Source of the DNA: Bacillus sp. NEB1478
GTDB taxonomy: Bacteria; Bacillota; Bacilli; Bacillales; Fictibacillaceae
DNA: 64,000 nucleotides
Direction: 5' to 3'
Assembly: GCF_031582965.1 (NCBI RefSeq)
Contig: NZ_CP134049.1
Coordinates: 744,001-808,000 of the forward strand
Positions 53,319 to 62,361 of the stretch are shown one piece after another (the stretch's first letter is position 1; every line of letters starts with the position of its first letter). The translations under genes were made by a program, and so were the position numbers. Under the pieces are notes generated by a model, which saw nothing but the letters and a program-made list of their open reading frames with translations, was not told the DNA's origin and did not search any database.

Positions 53319-53822
53319 TTGGAAACGACAAGATTAGTATTTAATCCGTATACGAATGATGATTTTCCTTTCTTTGCCTCACTATGGGCGGACAAAGATG
53401 TGGTTCAATATATTGGAAAAGGAACCACTCGTACGATTGAAGAAGCTCGCAAAAGCTTTAACGACTGGCTTCTTCCAGGTTATAAGGATGGTCGCGGGTT
53501 GTTCCTGATTACCTTAAAAGAAACGAATCAGCCGATCGGCCACGCGGGGATCGTAACCCAAATAATAGATGGCAAGAAAGAATATGAGATTGGGTATTGG
53601 CTTTCAAAGAATCACTGGGGCAAAGGCTATGCGTCAGAGGCGGCAGCCTATTTTCACCAATATGCGATAAATACACTTGGTTTTCATAGAGTGATTTGCC
53701 TCATCCAAGAACGTAATACGAGATCGATAAAAGTAGCAGAAAAGTTAGGAATGAAGTTTGAAAAAACAACTTCATTTAATGCCATTCCTGTCCAAGTGTT
53801 TGTATCGGAGTATGATTATTAA
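53319..53822 (+). CDS. GNAT acetyltransferase (RimJ/RimL type)
   Basis: A 167-residue N-acetyltransferase. The acetyl-CoA-binding region is GYWLSKNHWGKGYASEAAAYF, followed by HRVICLIQERNTRSIKVAEKLGM, as in enzymes acting on protein N termini or small amines. The substrate is unknown. It begins at TTG 53319; AAAGGGG lies 9 nt upstream. It precedes hprK on the same strand. Confidence 0.88.
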   Translation: METTRLVFNPYTNDDFPFFASLWADKDVVQYIGKGTTRTIEEARKSFNDWLLPGYKDGRGLFLITLKETNQPIGHAGIVTQIIDGKKEYEIGYWLSKNHWGKGYASEAAAYFHQYAINTLGFHRVICLIQERNTRSIKVAEKLGMKFEKTTSFNAIPVQVFVSEYDY

Positions 53823-53899
53823 AAAATATTTCACACTTTTGGAGAATAAGGAGGTGAAGTGATACAATATAAGCATTGGAAAATGGCAAGGAGGACCCT

Positions 53900-54835
53900 A
53901 TGGCGAAGGTACATATTTATGAATTAATCGATAAATTTCAACTTGAGCTCGTAAGCGGAGAAGAAGGAATTCACCGCACGATTCGGACAAGTGATATTTC
54001 ACGTCCAGGCTTAGAAATGGCAGGCTATTTTACTTACTATCCCGCTGAACGTCTTCAGCTACTGGGAAAAACAGAACTAACCTTTACATCAGAAATGGAC
54101 GAAGAAACGCGCATGGAGAGATTTGAACAGCTATGTACGGATGAAACGCCCGGCATTATTATTTCGCGGGATATTGAAGTGCCAAAAGAGCTGTTAAAAG
54201 CTTCTCATAAATCAGGCGTTCCAATCATGCGATCGAAAGTAACGACGACTCGTCTTTCCAGCCGTATAACAAACTTTTTGGAAAGCAGGCTAGCACCCAC
54301 AACCGCAAAGCATGGTGTGCTTGTAGATATATATGGGATCGGCGTTCTGATTACCGGTAACTCAGGTGTTGGTAAAAGTGAAACAGCACTCGAGCTTGTG
54401 AAGCGCGGTCACAGACTTGTAGCCGATGATTCTGTAGAAATCCGTCAGGAAGATGAACAAACATTAATCGGAAGTGCACCGGAACTCATTCAGCATCTGC
54501 TTGAAATAAGAGGCTTAGGTATCATCAACGTAATGACCTTATTTGGAGCTGGAGCAATTCGTAATTATAAAAAAATCTCAATCGTTATGAACCTGGAAAT
54601 TTGGGATTCTAAAAAAGTGTACGACAGATTAGGTTTGGAAGAAGAGACGACGAAGATCATCGATACCGAAATTCCGATCCTTACGATTCCAGTCCGCCCT
54701 GGACGAAACTTAGCTGTCATTATTGAAGTGGCATCAATGAACTTCCGTTTGAAGCGAATGGGCATGAACGCAGCACAGGATTTCTCGGAAAGACTGACAA
54801 ACGTAATTGAAGCTGGGGATGAAGACGACTTTTAA
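53900..54835 (+). CDS. hprK: HPr kinase/phosphorylase
   Basis: A 311-residue bifunctional enzyme that phosphorylates or dephosphorylates Ser46 of HPr, producing the CcpA co-repressor. Walker A GNSGVGKS lies near residues 153-160 and the family signature [18 protein letters not shown] follows. The ATG at 53900 lies 5 nt after AAGGAGG; the frame opens 8 codons earlier without support. It heads the conserved hprK-lgt-yvoD-ppaX-yvoF operon. It ties to the cre box at 1908 in this window. Confidence 0.96.
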   Translation: MAKVHIYELIDKFQLELVSGEEGIHRTIRTSDISRPGLEMAGYFTYYPAERLQLLGKTELTFTSEMDEETRMERFEQLCTDETPGIIISRDIEVPKELLKASHKSGVPIMRSKVTTTRLSSRITNFLESRLAPTTAKHGVLVDIYGIGVLITGNSGVGKSETALELVKRGHRLVADDSVEIRQEDEQTLIGSAPELIQHLLEIRGLGIINVMTLFGAGAIRNYKKISIVMNLEIWDSKKVYDRLGLEEETTKIIDTEIPILTIPVRPGRNLAVIIEVASMNFRLKRMGMNAAQDFSERLTNVIEAGDEDDF

Positions 54836-54857
54836 GAGATAAAAGGAAGTGGAGAAC

Positions 54858-55673
54858 ATGGAACAAACGATTCAGCCTTTAAATCGGGTTGCGTTGGAAT
54901 TAGGACCGCTGACGATTTACTGGTATGGAATTATTATTGGTTTAGGAGCCCTGCTGGGGTTATTTCTTGCTATTCGAGAATCAGAACGCAGAGGCTTGGA
55001 AAAAGATACTTTTGTGGATGTAGTCATGATTGCGGTACCTGTCGCGATTCTTTGTGCAAGACTTTATTATGTTGCGTTTGAATGGGATTTTTATAAAGAT
55101 CATCCGAGTAAGATCTTAGCGGTTTGGGAAGGCGGCATCGCGATTCACGGTGCTTTAATCGGATCCTTTTTAACAGCTCTTATTTTTTCGAAAAAGAGAG
55201 GCATTTCTTTTTGGAAGCTCGTTGATATAGCGGCTCCAAGTATTTTGCTTGGTCAGGCGATCGGCCGCTGGGGAAATTTTATGAATCAGGAAGCACATGG
55301 CAGAGCTGTAACGAGAGGATTTCTTGAATCGCTGCATCTGCCGGATTTTATTATTAACCAAATGTATATCGATGGTACTTACTATCATCCTACGTTTTTA
55401 TACGAATCTCTTTGGAGTTTGCTAGGTGTTTGCATTTTATTGTATTTACGAAGAGTCAACCTGCACAGAGGGGAACTGTTCTTAAGTTATTTGATCTGGT
55501 ATTCGATCGGACGTTTCTTTGTAGAAGGAATGCGTACAGACAGCTTGATCGTCTGGGATACATCGCTCCGAATCGCTCAAGTAATGAGCTTAGTATGGAT
55601 TGCAGGTGCGATCATTATCTGGATCTACAGAAGAAAGACAGGGTTAGCGGAAAAACGATATTTAGAAAGCTAA
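54858..55673 (+). CDS. lgt: Prolipoprotein diacylglyceryl transferase
   Basis: A 271-residue protein with about seven membrane helices. Lgt adds diacylglycerol to the lipobox cysteine, the first step in lipoprotein maturation. The signature [13 protein letters not shown] is intact, as is the N-terminal [11 protein letters not shown]. The ATG at 54858 fits the GGAAGTGGAG site; the GTG at 54849 overlaps it. It is 22 bp after hprK. Confidence 0.96.
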   Translation: MEQTIQPLNRVALELGPLTIYWYGIIIGLGALLGLFLAIRESERRGLEKDTFVDVVMIAVPVAILCARLYYVAFEWDFYKDHPSKILAVWEGGIAIHGALIGSFLTALIFSKKRGISFWKLVDIAAPSILLGQAIGRWGNFMNQEAHGRAVTRGFLESLHLPDFIINQMYIDGTYYHPTFLYESLWSLLGVCILLYLRRVNLHRGELFLSYLIWYSIGRFFVEGMRTDSLIVWDTSLRIAQVMSLVWIAGAIIIWIYRRKTGLAEKRYLES

Positions 55674-55689
55674 AGGGGGCGCGTGAAAA

Positions 55690-56643
55690 GTGGAGACGTT
55701 AAAAAATGGAACACTAGCAGGATTGAAAACCACTTGGACGCTCGGGAAAATCATCTTTCCAGTGACACTGATCATTACGATTCTTAGTCATACACCTGTT
55801 ATGGATTGGATTATTACTGCAATTTCACCCGCGATGAAGTGGATCGGCTTGCCTGGTGAGGCAGCGATTCCGCTTGTGCTCGGTAATTTTCTTAATCTTT
55901 ATGCGGGGATCGGGGGTATTTTAACCCTCGATTCACTTTCGGTTCAAGACGTTTTTATCCTTGCTGTTATGCTGTCTTTTTCACACAATCTTTTTATTGA
56001 ATCCAGTGTGGCCGCAAGTGTCGGCATCAAATTATGGGTGATTTTGCTTGTCCGTGTTGGATTGGCGCTCATCGCTGCGTTTTTGATCAATGTATTGTGG
56101 GATGGCGGAGCGGAAAAAGCGCAATATGGATTCATATCAAAGCCTGATGCATTACCGAACGGCTGGGGTGAAATTACACTCGCTGCCCTTGAAAAAGCGG
56201 CACTTGGTATCTTACAGATTGCACTGATTGTTATACCTTTGATGATCATCATGCAATACTTAAAAGATACAGGCTGGCTGAACCGCTTTTCAAATTGGAT
56301 GGCACCGGCAATGAAACTGTTAGGTATGAAACCCAATACGTCGATGACGATGGCTGCTGGGCTGACAATCGGCCTTGCATACGGAGCGGGTGTGATGCTG
56401 CAGGCTGCGAAGGAAGATGGCGTTTCAAAAAGGGATTTGTACTTAGCTTTTATTTTCCTTGTCAGCTGTCATGCTGTCGTTGAAGATACACTAATCTTCG
56501 TTCCACTCGGTATACCTGTATTGCCGCTATTGGTTATACGGCTCGTAACAGCCATTTTTCTTACGATGCTTGTGGCCTTTGTCTGGAACCAGTTGGAACG
56601 GAAAAATAGTTTAATAAGAGAGGAAGCACAACATGAAGCGTAA
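55690..56643 (+). CDS. yvoD: Nucleoside-recognition (Gate) domain membrane protein YvoD
   Basis: A 317-residue protein with eight to ten membrane helices and two Gate (nucleoside recognition/SpmA-like) regions. It is the third gene of the hprK operon in Bacillus. The function is unknown. GTG 55690 follows GGGGGCG. The end overlaps ppaX by 11 bp. Confidence 0.88.
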   Translation: METLKNGTLAGLKTTWTLGKIIFPVTLIITILSHTPVMDWIITAISPAMKWIGLPGEAAIPLVLGNFLNLYAGIGGILTLDSLSVQDVFILAVMLSFSHNLFIESSVAASVGIKLWVILLVRVGLALIAAFLINVLWDGGAEKAQYGFISKPDALPNGWGEITLAALEKAALGILQIALIVIPLMIIMQYLKDTGWLNRFSNWMAPAMKLLGMKPNTSMTMAAGLTIGLAYGAGVMLQAAKEDGVSKRDLYLAFIFLVSCHAVVEDTLIFVPLGIPVLPLLVIRLVTAIFLTMLVAFVWNQLERKNSLIREEAQHEA

Positions 56644-57274
56644 CACCATACTCTTTGATTTAGATGGGACTTTGATTAATACAAACGAACTAATCATTGC
56701 CTCTTTTCTTCACACTTTAAATAAATACTTTCCAGAGCAGTACAATCGAGAACAAATCCTTCCGTTTATGGGCATGCCGCTCGTTGAAACGATGGAACAG
56801 ATCGACATCAATCGTGTACCTGAACTCATACAGACTTACCGTGAACATAATATTTCTAACCACGATAACCTTGTTACTGAGTTTGAAGGAGTTTTCGAAA
56901 CGGTAGAAGAATTGTATAAAAAAGGCTATAAATTGGGCATTGTAACAACGAAAATGAGAAATACTGTTGAAATGGGATTAAAGCTCGTTGGTCTAGATAA
57001 GTTCTTCAAAACAGTTGTTACGCTCGATGATGTCGAAAAGGCAAAACCAGATCCAGAACCGATTTTAAAAGCTTTAGCTTTACTGCAATCGAAACCAGAT
57101 GAAGCGATTATGGTCGGTGACAGTAAATATGATATTCTTGGCGGCCAGAACGCAGGAACACAAACGGCTGGTGTATCTTGGACGATTCGGGGAAATGATT
57201 ATCTGCAGCAGTTTAATCCGGATTATATGCTAAACCATATGACGGATTTGCTGGATGTTTTAGGAGAGAGATAA
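56633..57274 (+). CDS. ppaX: Pyrophosphatase PpaX
   Basis: A 213-residue HAD hydrolase that splits the pyrophosphate released when HprK dephosphorylates P-Ser-HPr. HAD motifs are FDLDGTLI (Asp 9 and 11), GIVTTKM, KPDPEPI and [17 protein letters not shown] precedes the ATG within yvoD. The next gene starts right at its stop codon. Confidence 0.95.
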   Translation: MKRNTILFDLDGTLINTNELIIASFLHTLNKYFPEQYNREQILPFMGMPLVETMEQIDINRVPELIQTYREHNISNHDNLVTEFEGVFETVEELYKKGYKLGIVTTKMRNTVEMGLKLVGLDKFFKTVVTLDDVEKAKPDPEPILKALALLQSKPDEAIMVGDSKYDILGGQNAGTQTAGVSWTIRGNDYLQQFNPDYMLNHMTDLLDVLGER

Positions 57275-57790
57275 GTGCGTGATACAGAGCGTTATCCTGT
57301 AAAAGGCAGGAACTCGTTATATCAAGTTTACGATACGGTCCCTTTTTGGAAAGTCGTGAAAAATTTTATAACGATCCAAGTTGCTCGCTACACCCCTTTT
57401 TTACCGATGAAAAACTGGCTTTACCGCACTATTTTAAATATGAAAGTGGGGGAAGGCACGGCTTTTGCTCTAATGGTAATGCCGGATATTATGTACCCCG
57501 AGCGTATTTCTGTAGGTAAGAACTGCGTGATTGGCTACAACACTACCATTCTTGCTCATGAATATTTGATCAAGGAATACCGCCTAGGCGACGTAATCGT
57601 TGGTGATGAGGTTATGATTGGCGCAAATTCTACGATTCTGCCTGGTGTAACCATTGGAGATGGTGCGATTGTCTCTGCGGGGACACTCGTTCATAAAAAT
57701 GTACCAGAGGGTTCATTCGTCGGAGGGAATCCGATGCAAGTGATTTATACAAAAGAAGAACGGTCTAAGAGGGAAACGACAAACAGCTAG
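57275..57790 (+). CDS. yvoF: Left-handed beta-helix acyltransferase YvoF
   Basis: A 171-residue protein with hexapeptide repeats (VGKNCVIGYNTTILAHEY, VMIGANSTILPGVTIGDGAIVSAG), the fold of maltose or galactoside O-acetyltransferases. The acceptor is unknown. GTG 57275 follows the ppaX stop directly, behind AGGAGAG. It is the last recognisable member of the hprK operon. Confidence 0.9.
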   Translation: MRDTERYPVKGRNSLYQVYDTVPFWKVVKNFITIQVARYTPFLPMKNWLYRTILNMKVGEGTAFALMVMPDIMYPERISVGKNCVIGYNTTILAHEYLIKEYRLGDVIVGDEVMIGANSTILPGVTIGDGAIVSAGTLVHKNVPEGSFVGGNPMQVIYTKEERSKRETTNS

Positions 57791-57880
57791 AAATTTGTCG
57801 GATGTTCCCCTCTTGGATTTTTCCATTGTTTCATCGTATACTTAAATCAGGCAAAAAAGCGAAAGCTGGAGGCGCATACT

Positions 57881-58468
57881 ATGAGAAGGAAATCATTCTC
57901 GATTGTTTTTTTGAAGAATACATTTAGAATTGGACACCTAGTAGAAGACAACTGCCAGTCTCAACATGCACCGATAGCTCATCCACAGAATAAGGTCGAA
58001 CAGCTTGCCGCCCGGGATACTTACCGTTTCCGGACAGCGGTTTCTAAAATGAAAGGCAGCGGCCTCGTTAAGCATTATGAACTTCAAAGCACTCGTGCAA
58101 AACTGGTTTTTTTCGGCGATTATTCTACCTACAAGCGTTATGTACCCCATCCTGCGTTTACACGCGAGCATTTTCAGCATTATTTTGGTTCAGAAGATTT
58201 AATTTGTGAATTTCTCCTTGATACTTCTATTTATTTATTTAAAGAACTCCATTTTTTAAACGAAATCCAACTAGACATACCGAATCACGGCAAGCTTTAT
58301 ACGGTTGAGCTGACGCGCAGTGAACTTGATGAACATATGAATTGCGACCTTTCCAACAAGAAAGACGGGCACCATCATCGCTTTTTTTATATTTATCGGG
58401 ATGAAGAACTTGATCAGTTCACCAATCAATTCGTAAAAGTAAAACGTCTAAGAAGGAAAAAACTATAA
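57881..58468 (+). CDS. Hypothetical protein
   Basis: A 195-residue soluble protein with no signal peptide. Visible are ARDTYRFRTAVSKMKG, a YGSE-like acidic helix (REHFQHYFGSEDLICEFLL) and a basic end. No family is recognised. CTGGAGG lies upstream of the ATG. It follows yvoF by 90 bp without a clear terminator, so it may be co-transcribed. Confidence 0.75.
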   Translation: MRRKSFSIVFLKNTFRIGHLVEDNCQSQHAPIAHPQNKVEQLAARDTYRFRTAVSKMKGSGLVKHYELQSTRAKLVFFGDYSTYKRYVPHPAFTREHFQHYFGSEDLICEFLLDTSIYLFKELHFLNEIQLDIPNHGKLYTVELTRSELDEHMNCDLSNKKDGHHHRFFYIYRDEELDQFTNQFVKVKRLRRKKL

Positions 58469-58481
58469 ACTTATTTTAAAT

Positions 58482-58519
58482 TGGCGCCCAATCGCCTATC
58501 GAACTGGGTGTCATTTTTT
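58482..58519 (+). terminator. Terminator after the hypothetical gene
   Basis: GGCGCCCA pairs with TGGGTGTC (two G-U pairs), then seven T residues. Confidence 0.6.
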
Positions 58520-58534
58520 TATTATTGGCCCTGT

Positions 58535-58699
58535 TAAACATCGCAGTTAAAATGACAAAGAAAATCTGCGACACTCAGGCTAGAAAAACGGGCTGACGAG
58601 ACCCCTCAGGAGGTACGACAAGGAGGCATGGCGGTTCGTAAGTGGAAAGGGAGTCGATTTTCTGACTTTCAAGGAATCAACACTATCAAATAACAGAGC
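58535..58699 (+). repeat. Dispersed ~165-bp intergenic element, plus orientation
   Basis: An inverted relative of 34505-34667: AACATCG, AAAATGACAAAGAAAATCT, AAAAACGGGCT, GACGAGACCCCTCAGGAGGT and TAACAGAGC occur in the same order on the opposite strand. Confidence 0.75.
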
Positions 58700-58726
58700 T
58701 TTATTATTAAAGGATAGGTGAATGGG

Positions 58727-59161
58727 ATGCAGCTGACATTTAAACAGCTTGAAGGAACAGAAGTGTTAGAGCATGAGGGTCTTTTAGAGTTGTATAAGCG
58801 TATATTTGAAGGTTCAGATCGCATGACTGAGCCTCCAGTTATGAAAAACTTTCGAGCTTGGATCGCTATTTCAGATGATCAAGTGATTGGTTTTAAAGCC
58901 GGGTACGAACTAAAGCCTAGTAAGTATTACAGTTGGCTGGGCGGTGTCCATCCAGATTTCAGAAATAACGGAATAGCAGGTAAACTGATGGAGATGCAGC
59001 ACAAATGGTGCAGTTCGAATGGTTTTAACATCATTCAAACGAAGACAAAAAATAAATGGAAAAGCATGCTGATACTAAATCTAAAACATGGTTTTGATAT
59101 TATCGGTACCTACACAGACAGCAAAGGTGAACCTAAAATCATTCTAGAGAAAAACCTGTAA
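58727..59161 (+). CDS. GNAT acetyltransferase
   Basis: A 144-residue protein. The acetyl-CoA motif is VHPDFRNNGIAGKLMEMQHKWC, followed by the C-terminal strand region FDIIGTY. The substrate is unknown. AGGTGA lies 7 nt before ATG 58727; the GTG at 58718 overlaps that site. Confidence 0.82.
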   Translation: MQLTFKQLEGTEVLEHEGLLELYKRIFEGSDRMTEPPVMKNFRAWIAISDDQVIGFKAGYELKPSKYYSWLGGVHPDFRNNGIAGKLMEMQHKWCSSNGFNIIQTKTKNKWKSMLILNLKHGFDIIGTYTDSKGEPKIILEKNL

Positions 59162-59208
59162 CATTTTAGGCTGCCCGCATAGTATGCATTATGTGGGGTG
59201 GATAATAA

Positions 59209-59508
59209 ATGAGCATCAAAGATAAAGTAAAGCAGTGGTTTATAGGACCAGTTCATAAAGAAGAATCACTCATTCCAATTGAAAATAAAGAACAATTTTC
59301 AGCTGTACTGACATCGGGTACACCGATTATTTTCAAAAAAACGATCGGTTACGGCCTCATCATGTTTGAGGAGAAGAATCAACTCGGAGTTGTGCAGGTA
59401 AAAGATGTTTTTAACACGAGTGAAGAGCTTCGTCATTACTTAACGCAGTCGGACTTTCATAGCTTTTTTGAAGAACGGGTGCGTGAAGGGATTTCATTTT
59501 ATACGTAG
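59209..59508 (+). CDS. Hypothetical protein
   Basis: A 99-residue soluble protein (MSIKDKVKQWFIGPVHKEES start; IGYGLIMFEEKNQLGVVQV strand-rich middle). No family was recognised. GGGGTGG precedes the ATG by 7 nt, and a terminator follows, so it is a likely real gene. Confidence 0.7.
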   Translation: MSIKDKVKQWFIGPVHKEESLIPIENKEQFSAVLTSGTPIIFKKTIGYGLIMFEEKNQLGVVQVKDVFNTSEELRHYLTQSDFHSFFEERVREGISFYT

Positions 59509-59527
59509 AATAGTCATATAAGGAAAA

Positions 59528-59556
59528 AGCATCCATTCATTTGGATGTTTTTATTT
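59528..59556 (+). terminator. Terminator after the 99-residue ORF
   Basis: GCATCCA pairs with TGGATGT around TTCATT, then a T-rich run. Confidence 0.75.
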
Positions 59557-59726
59557 TTGGAAACAACGAAGCGGTTTTGAATGGAATACCTTTTAGCGGT
59601 TGATAAGATGAACATTTTAAAAAGTCTTTAGTGTAAAGAATTACGCACGATTTAGTGCCATACCCTCCATTAGCAGCAAAGTTTACGAAACCAACCATAA
59701 TTAAAAGAAAGTAAGAGGTTCATGCA

Positions 59727-60194
59727 ATGCCAGTGATTGAGCATCGAGAATGTATACAAGCACCTATTGAAATGTGTTTTGATCTAGCAAGGAATGTAGA
59801 AGTACATACACAAACAACTTCTCATACAAAGGAAAGAGCGGTTTCCGGTATTACTTCTGGATTGATGGAAAAGGGAGATTCGGTTACATGGGAAGCAGTT
59901 CACATTGGCATAAAACAGCGGCTTACCGCCAAAATAATTGAGATGGAAAGACCCTTTCATTTTGTGGATGTGATGGTGAAAGGAGCATTTCATTCTTTCA
60001 CACATACCCATACATTTGAAGAGAGCAATGATGGTACAGTAATGGTGGATCATTTTGATTACAAGTCTCCTCTTGGCATTCTCGGTAATTTAGCAGATTG
60101 GTTGTTTTTAAAGAAGTACATGACCCGTTTTCTTGTAAAACGAGCCAAAGCTCTAAAAGAAATAGCTGAAAATGAAGTTAATTATACAAAATAA
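59727..60194 (+). CDS. SRPBCC-family protein
   Basis: A 155-residue START/SRPBCC hydrophobic-pocket protein (polyketide cyclase-like), with HRECIQAPIEMCFDLARNVEVH at the start and FTHTHTFEESNDGTVMVDHFDY in the middle. Such proteins bind lipids or small ligands; the ligand is unknown. AAGTAAGAGG lies before the ATG. The next gene starts within about 25 bp. Confidence 0.82.
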   Translation: MPVIEHRECIQAPIEMCFDLARNVEVHTQTTSHTKERAVSGITSGLMEKGDSVTWEAVHIGIKQRLTAKIIEMERPFHFVDVMVKGAFHSFTHTHTFEESNDGTVMVDHFDYKSPLGILGNLADWLFLKKYMTRFLVKRAKALKEIAENEVNYTK

Positions 60195-60218
60195 TAGATG
60201 AAATGGCAGTGTCAAAAA

Positions 60219-60767
60219 ATGAAAATAGGTTTAGTGCGTCACTTTAAAGTGACAAGAGGTTATCCGACTCAAAAATGGATTACCCCTTCAGAATTTGATC
60301 AATGGCTAAAAGAATATGAAGAATCCGATGTTGAAGAATCAATAGTAGATTTAGGAGATATTGAGTGGCAAAAGTGTTATGTGAGCACGATTCGCAGAGC
60401 GGAATATACGGCTGAAAAAATCTTTACGGGAGAACTCATCAAAACAGATGACCTCAGGGAGATTCCTGTATATCCGTTCTTCAAACGCAATATAAAACTG
60501 CCGGTACTTTTCTATCCCCTATTTGTAAGAGCTGCCTGGTTTTTTAACCATAAATCGCAATTGGAACGCAGAATAGATGTAGAAAAGAGAGTATCAAGGA
60601 TTATTGACCGAGTGATAGAGGAAAGTGGTGAAAGTGCACTCATCGTCAGTCATGGTGCGCTGATGATGTTTATGAGGAAAGAGTTGATTAGACGAGGGTT
60701 TAATGGACCGCGGTTGGGGAGACCGGAGAATGCTAAGCTTTACCTTTACGTCAATGACGTCAATTGA
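60219..60767 (+). CDS. Histidine-phosphatase-like protein
   Basis: A 182-residue protein. MKIGLVRHFKV carries the catalytic RH (as RHF rather than the usual RHG), then STIRRAEYTA and VSHGALMMF with the second catalytic His. A phosphatase on a small molecule or protein is inferred. The start MKIG (60219) fits the family; ATG 60198, 3 bp after the previous stop, could also serve by coupling. Neither has a good ribosome binding site. Its stop codon lies in the repeat at 60764. Confidence 0.75.
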   Translation: MKIGLVRHFKVTRGYPTQKWITPSEFDQWLKEYEESDVEESIVDLGDIEWQKCYVSTIRRAEYTAEKIFTGELIKTDDLREIPVYPFFKRNIKLPVLFYPLFVRAAWFFNHKSQLERRIDVEKRVSRIIDRVIEESGESALIVSHGALMMFMRKELIRRGFNGPRLGRPENAKLYLYVNDVN

Positions 60768-60790
60768 TAAGCGGCGAATCTCGTCGTCAG
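60764..60790 (+). repeat. TGATAAGCG-type dispersed repeat (copy 2)
   Basis: TTGATAAGCGGCGAATCTCG then TCGTCAG. It overlaps the stop codon of the phosphatase-like gene. Confidence 0.7.
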
Positions 60791-60884
60791 ATTCGGTTCT
60801 GCGGTACTCACGTATGTGTAATACGATCCGTGTCCTCGAACCTTCTCTTTCTCGACCTTCTTGCTTCTTAATTGACTTTGAGGG

Positions 60885-60911
60885 CTGATAAGCGGCGAAT
60901 CTCGTCGTCAG
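60885..60911 (+). repeat. TGATAAGCG-type dispersed repeat (copy 3)
   Basis: Identical to copy 2 apart from the first base, 121 bp downstream. Confidence 0.7.
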
Positions 60912-60952
60912 CATCGTTTTTTTGTAAAGAGAAAAGAGAATCAAATTACATA

Positions 60953-60988
60953 ATAAAGCCCTGTAAGAAGATTCTTACAGGGCTTTTA
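60953..60988. terminator. Terminator of the gnt operon
   Basis: AAGCCCTGTAAGAA pairs with TTCTTACAGGGCTT, a perfect 14-bp stem with T residues on both outer sides. Confidence 0.88.
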
Positions 60989-60992
60989 GCCT

Positions 60993-62339
60993 TTATACGA
61001 ACAAACTTAATAATAAGATAAATCCTAATCCAGCAACGGAAATTATAGTCTCAAGCAATGTCCATGTTGCGAATGTTTCTTTCATGCTTAAACCGAAGTA
61101 TTCTTTAAACATCCAGAAACCTGCATCATTAACGTGTGAAGCTATTAAACTTCCAGCACCTGTTGCAAGAACGACTAAAGCTAAGTTTGCGTCAGTTTGA
61201 CCAAGCAACGGTATGACTAGACCTGACGTTGTTAAGGCAGCAACAGTGGCAGAACCTAGAGAGATTCTTAAAATGGCTGCGATAATCCATGCGAGCAAGA
61301 TCGGTGAGAAAGAAGTTCCTTTAAACAATTCTGCTACGAAGTTACCTACGCCGCCATCGATCAGTACTTGTTTAAAAGCACCGCCGCCCCCAATGATAAG
61401 AAGCATCATACCGATTTGTGTAATAGCAGTTGTACAAGAGTCCATTACGTTTTTCATCGGAATCTTTCTTGCTAATCCCATTGTATAAACGGCTACAAGT
61501 AAAGAAATTAACATTGCAGTCGATGCATTACCGATAAAACGGATGATTTCAAATCCTTTACTATCATCAATTCCCATTGTCTCTTGAATTAAAGTAATGA
61601 TCGTCGCAATCGACATTAAGATAACAGGAAGCATTGCTGTAAATACTGAGATACCAAACGAAGGTGTGTCTTCTAGTTTGAATTCTTTTTGTTCACCTAA
61701 AGAGGCGATATTACCTGTTTTGTTAAATGAATCAGGAACAATTTTTTTAGCAATCTTCGTAAATACGGGACCTGCTAAAATAACGGTTGGGATAGCAATG
61801 ATAAAACCATAAAGTAAAACTTCACCAATGTTAGCGCCAAATTCTCCTGCGATTACTGTTGGTCCCGGGTGAGGAGGCAAGAAACCGTGTGTTACGGATA
61901 GAGCTGCTACCATTGGAATGCCGAGATAAAGAATAGAAACTCGTAATTGTTTTGAAATGGCAAATACGATTGGAATCAATAATACTAGACCTACTTCAAA
62001 GAATAGAGCAATACCGATAATGAATGAAGCGACAACAATCGCCCACTGAATTTTCTTTTCGCCAAATTTTTCAATCAAAGTTATGGCTATACGCTGTGCG
62101 CCGCCTGCGTCAGCAATCAGCTTACCTAGCATTGCACCAAGTCCAAAAATGAGAGCTAAATGACCAAGGGTACCTCCTAATCCAGCTTCAATCGATTTTA
62201 CAATGTTATCAAGCGGCATTCCAAGTGCTAATGCAACACCAAATGAAACGATGATTAAAGAAATAAATGTATTTAATTTGAAATACATGATTAATAAAAG
62301 TAACGCTAAAATTCCGCAAGCAACTATAAATAATGGCAT
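60993..62339 (-). CDS. gntP: Gluconate permease GntP
   Basis: A 448-residue protein with 12-14 membrane helices of the GntP family, importing D-gluconate with protons. Conserved text includes HGFLPPHPGPTVIAGEFGANIGE and SHVNDAGFWMFKEYFGLS. AGGGGGATTATTATC precedes the ATG on the minus strand. It lies 22 bp after gntK in the operon gntR-gntK-gntP. Confidence 0.95.
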   Translation of the reverse strand: MPLFIVACGILALLLLIMYFKLNTFISLIIVSFGVALALGMPLDNIVKSIEAGLGGTLGHLALIFGLGAMLGKLIADAGGAQRIAITLIEKFGEKKIQWAIVVASFIIGIALFFEVGLVLLIPIVFAISKQLRVSILYLGIPMVAALSVTHGFLPPHPGPTVIAGEFGANIGEVLLYGFIIAIPTVILAGPVFTKIAKKIVPDSFNKTGNIASLGEQKEFKLEDTPSFGISVFTAMLPVILMSIATIITLIQETMGIDDSKGFEIIRFIGNASTAMLISLLVAVYTMGLARKIPMKNVMDSCTTAITQIGMMLLIIGGGGAFKQVLIDGGVGNFVAELFKGTSFSPILLAWIIAAILRISLGSATVAALTTSGLVIPLLGQTDANLALVVLATGAGSLIASHVNDAGFWMFKEYFGLSMKETFATWTLLETIISVAGLGFILLLSLFV

Positions 62340-62361
62340 GATAATAATCCCCCTAAATGTA

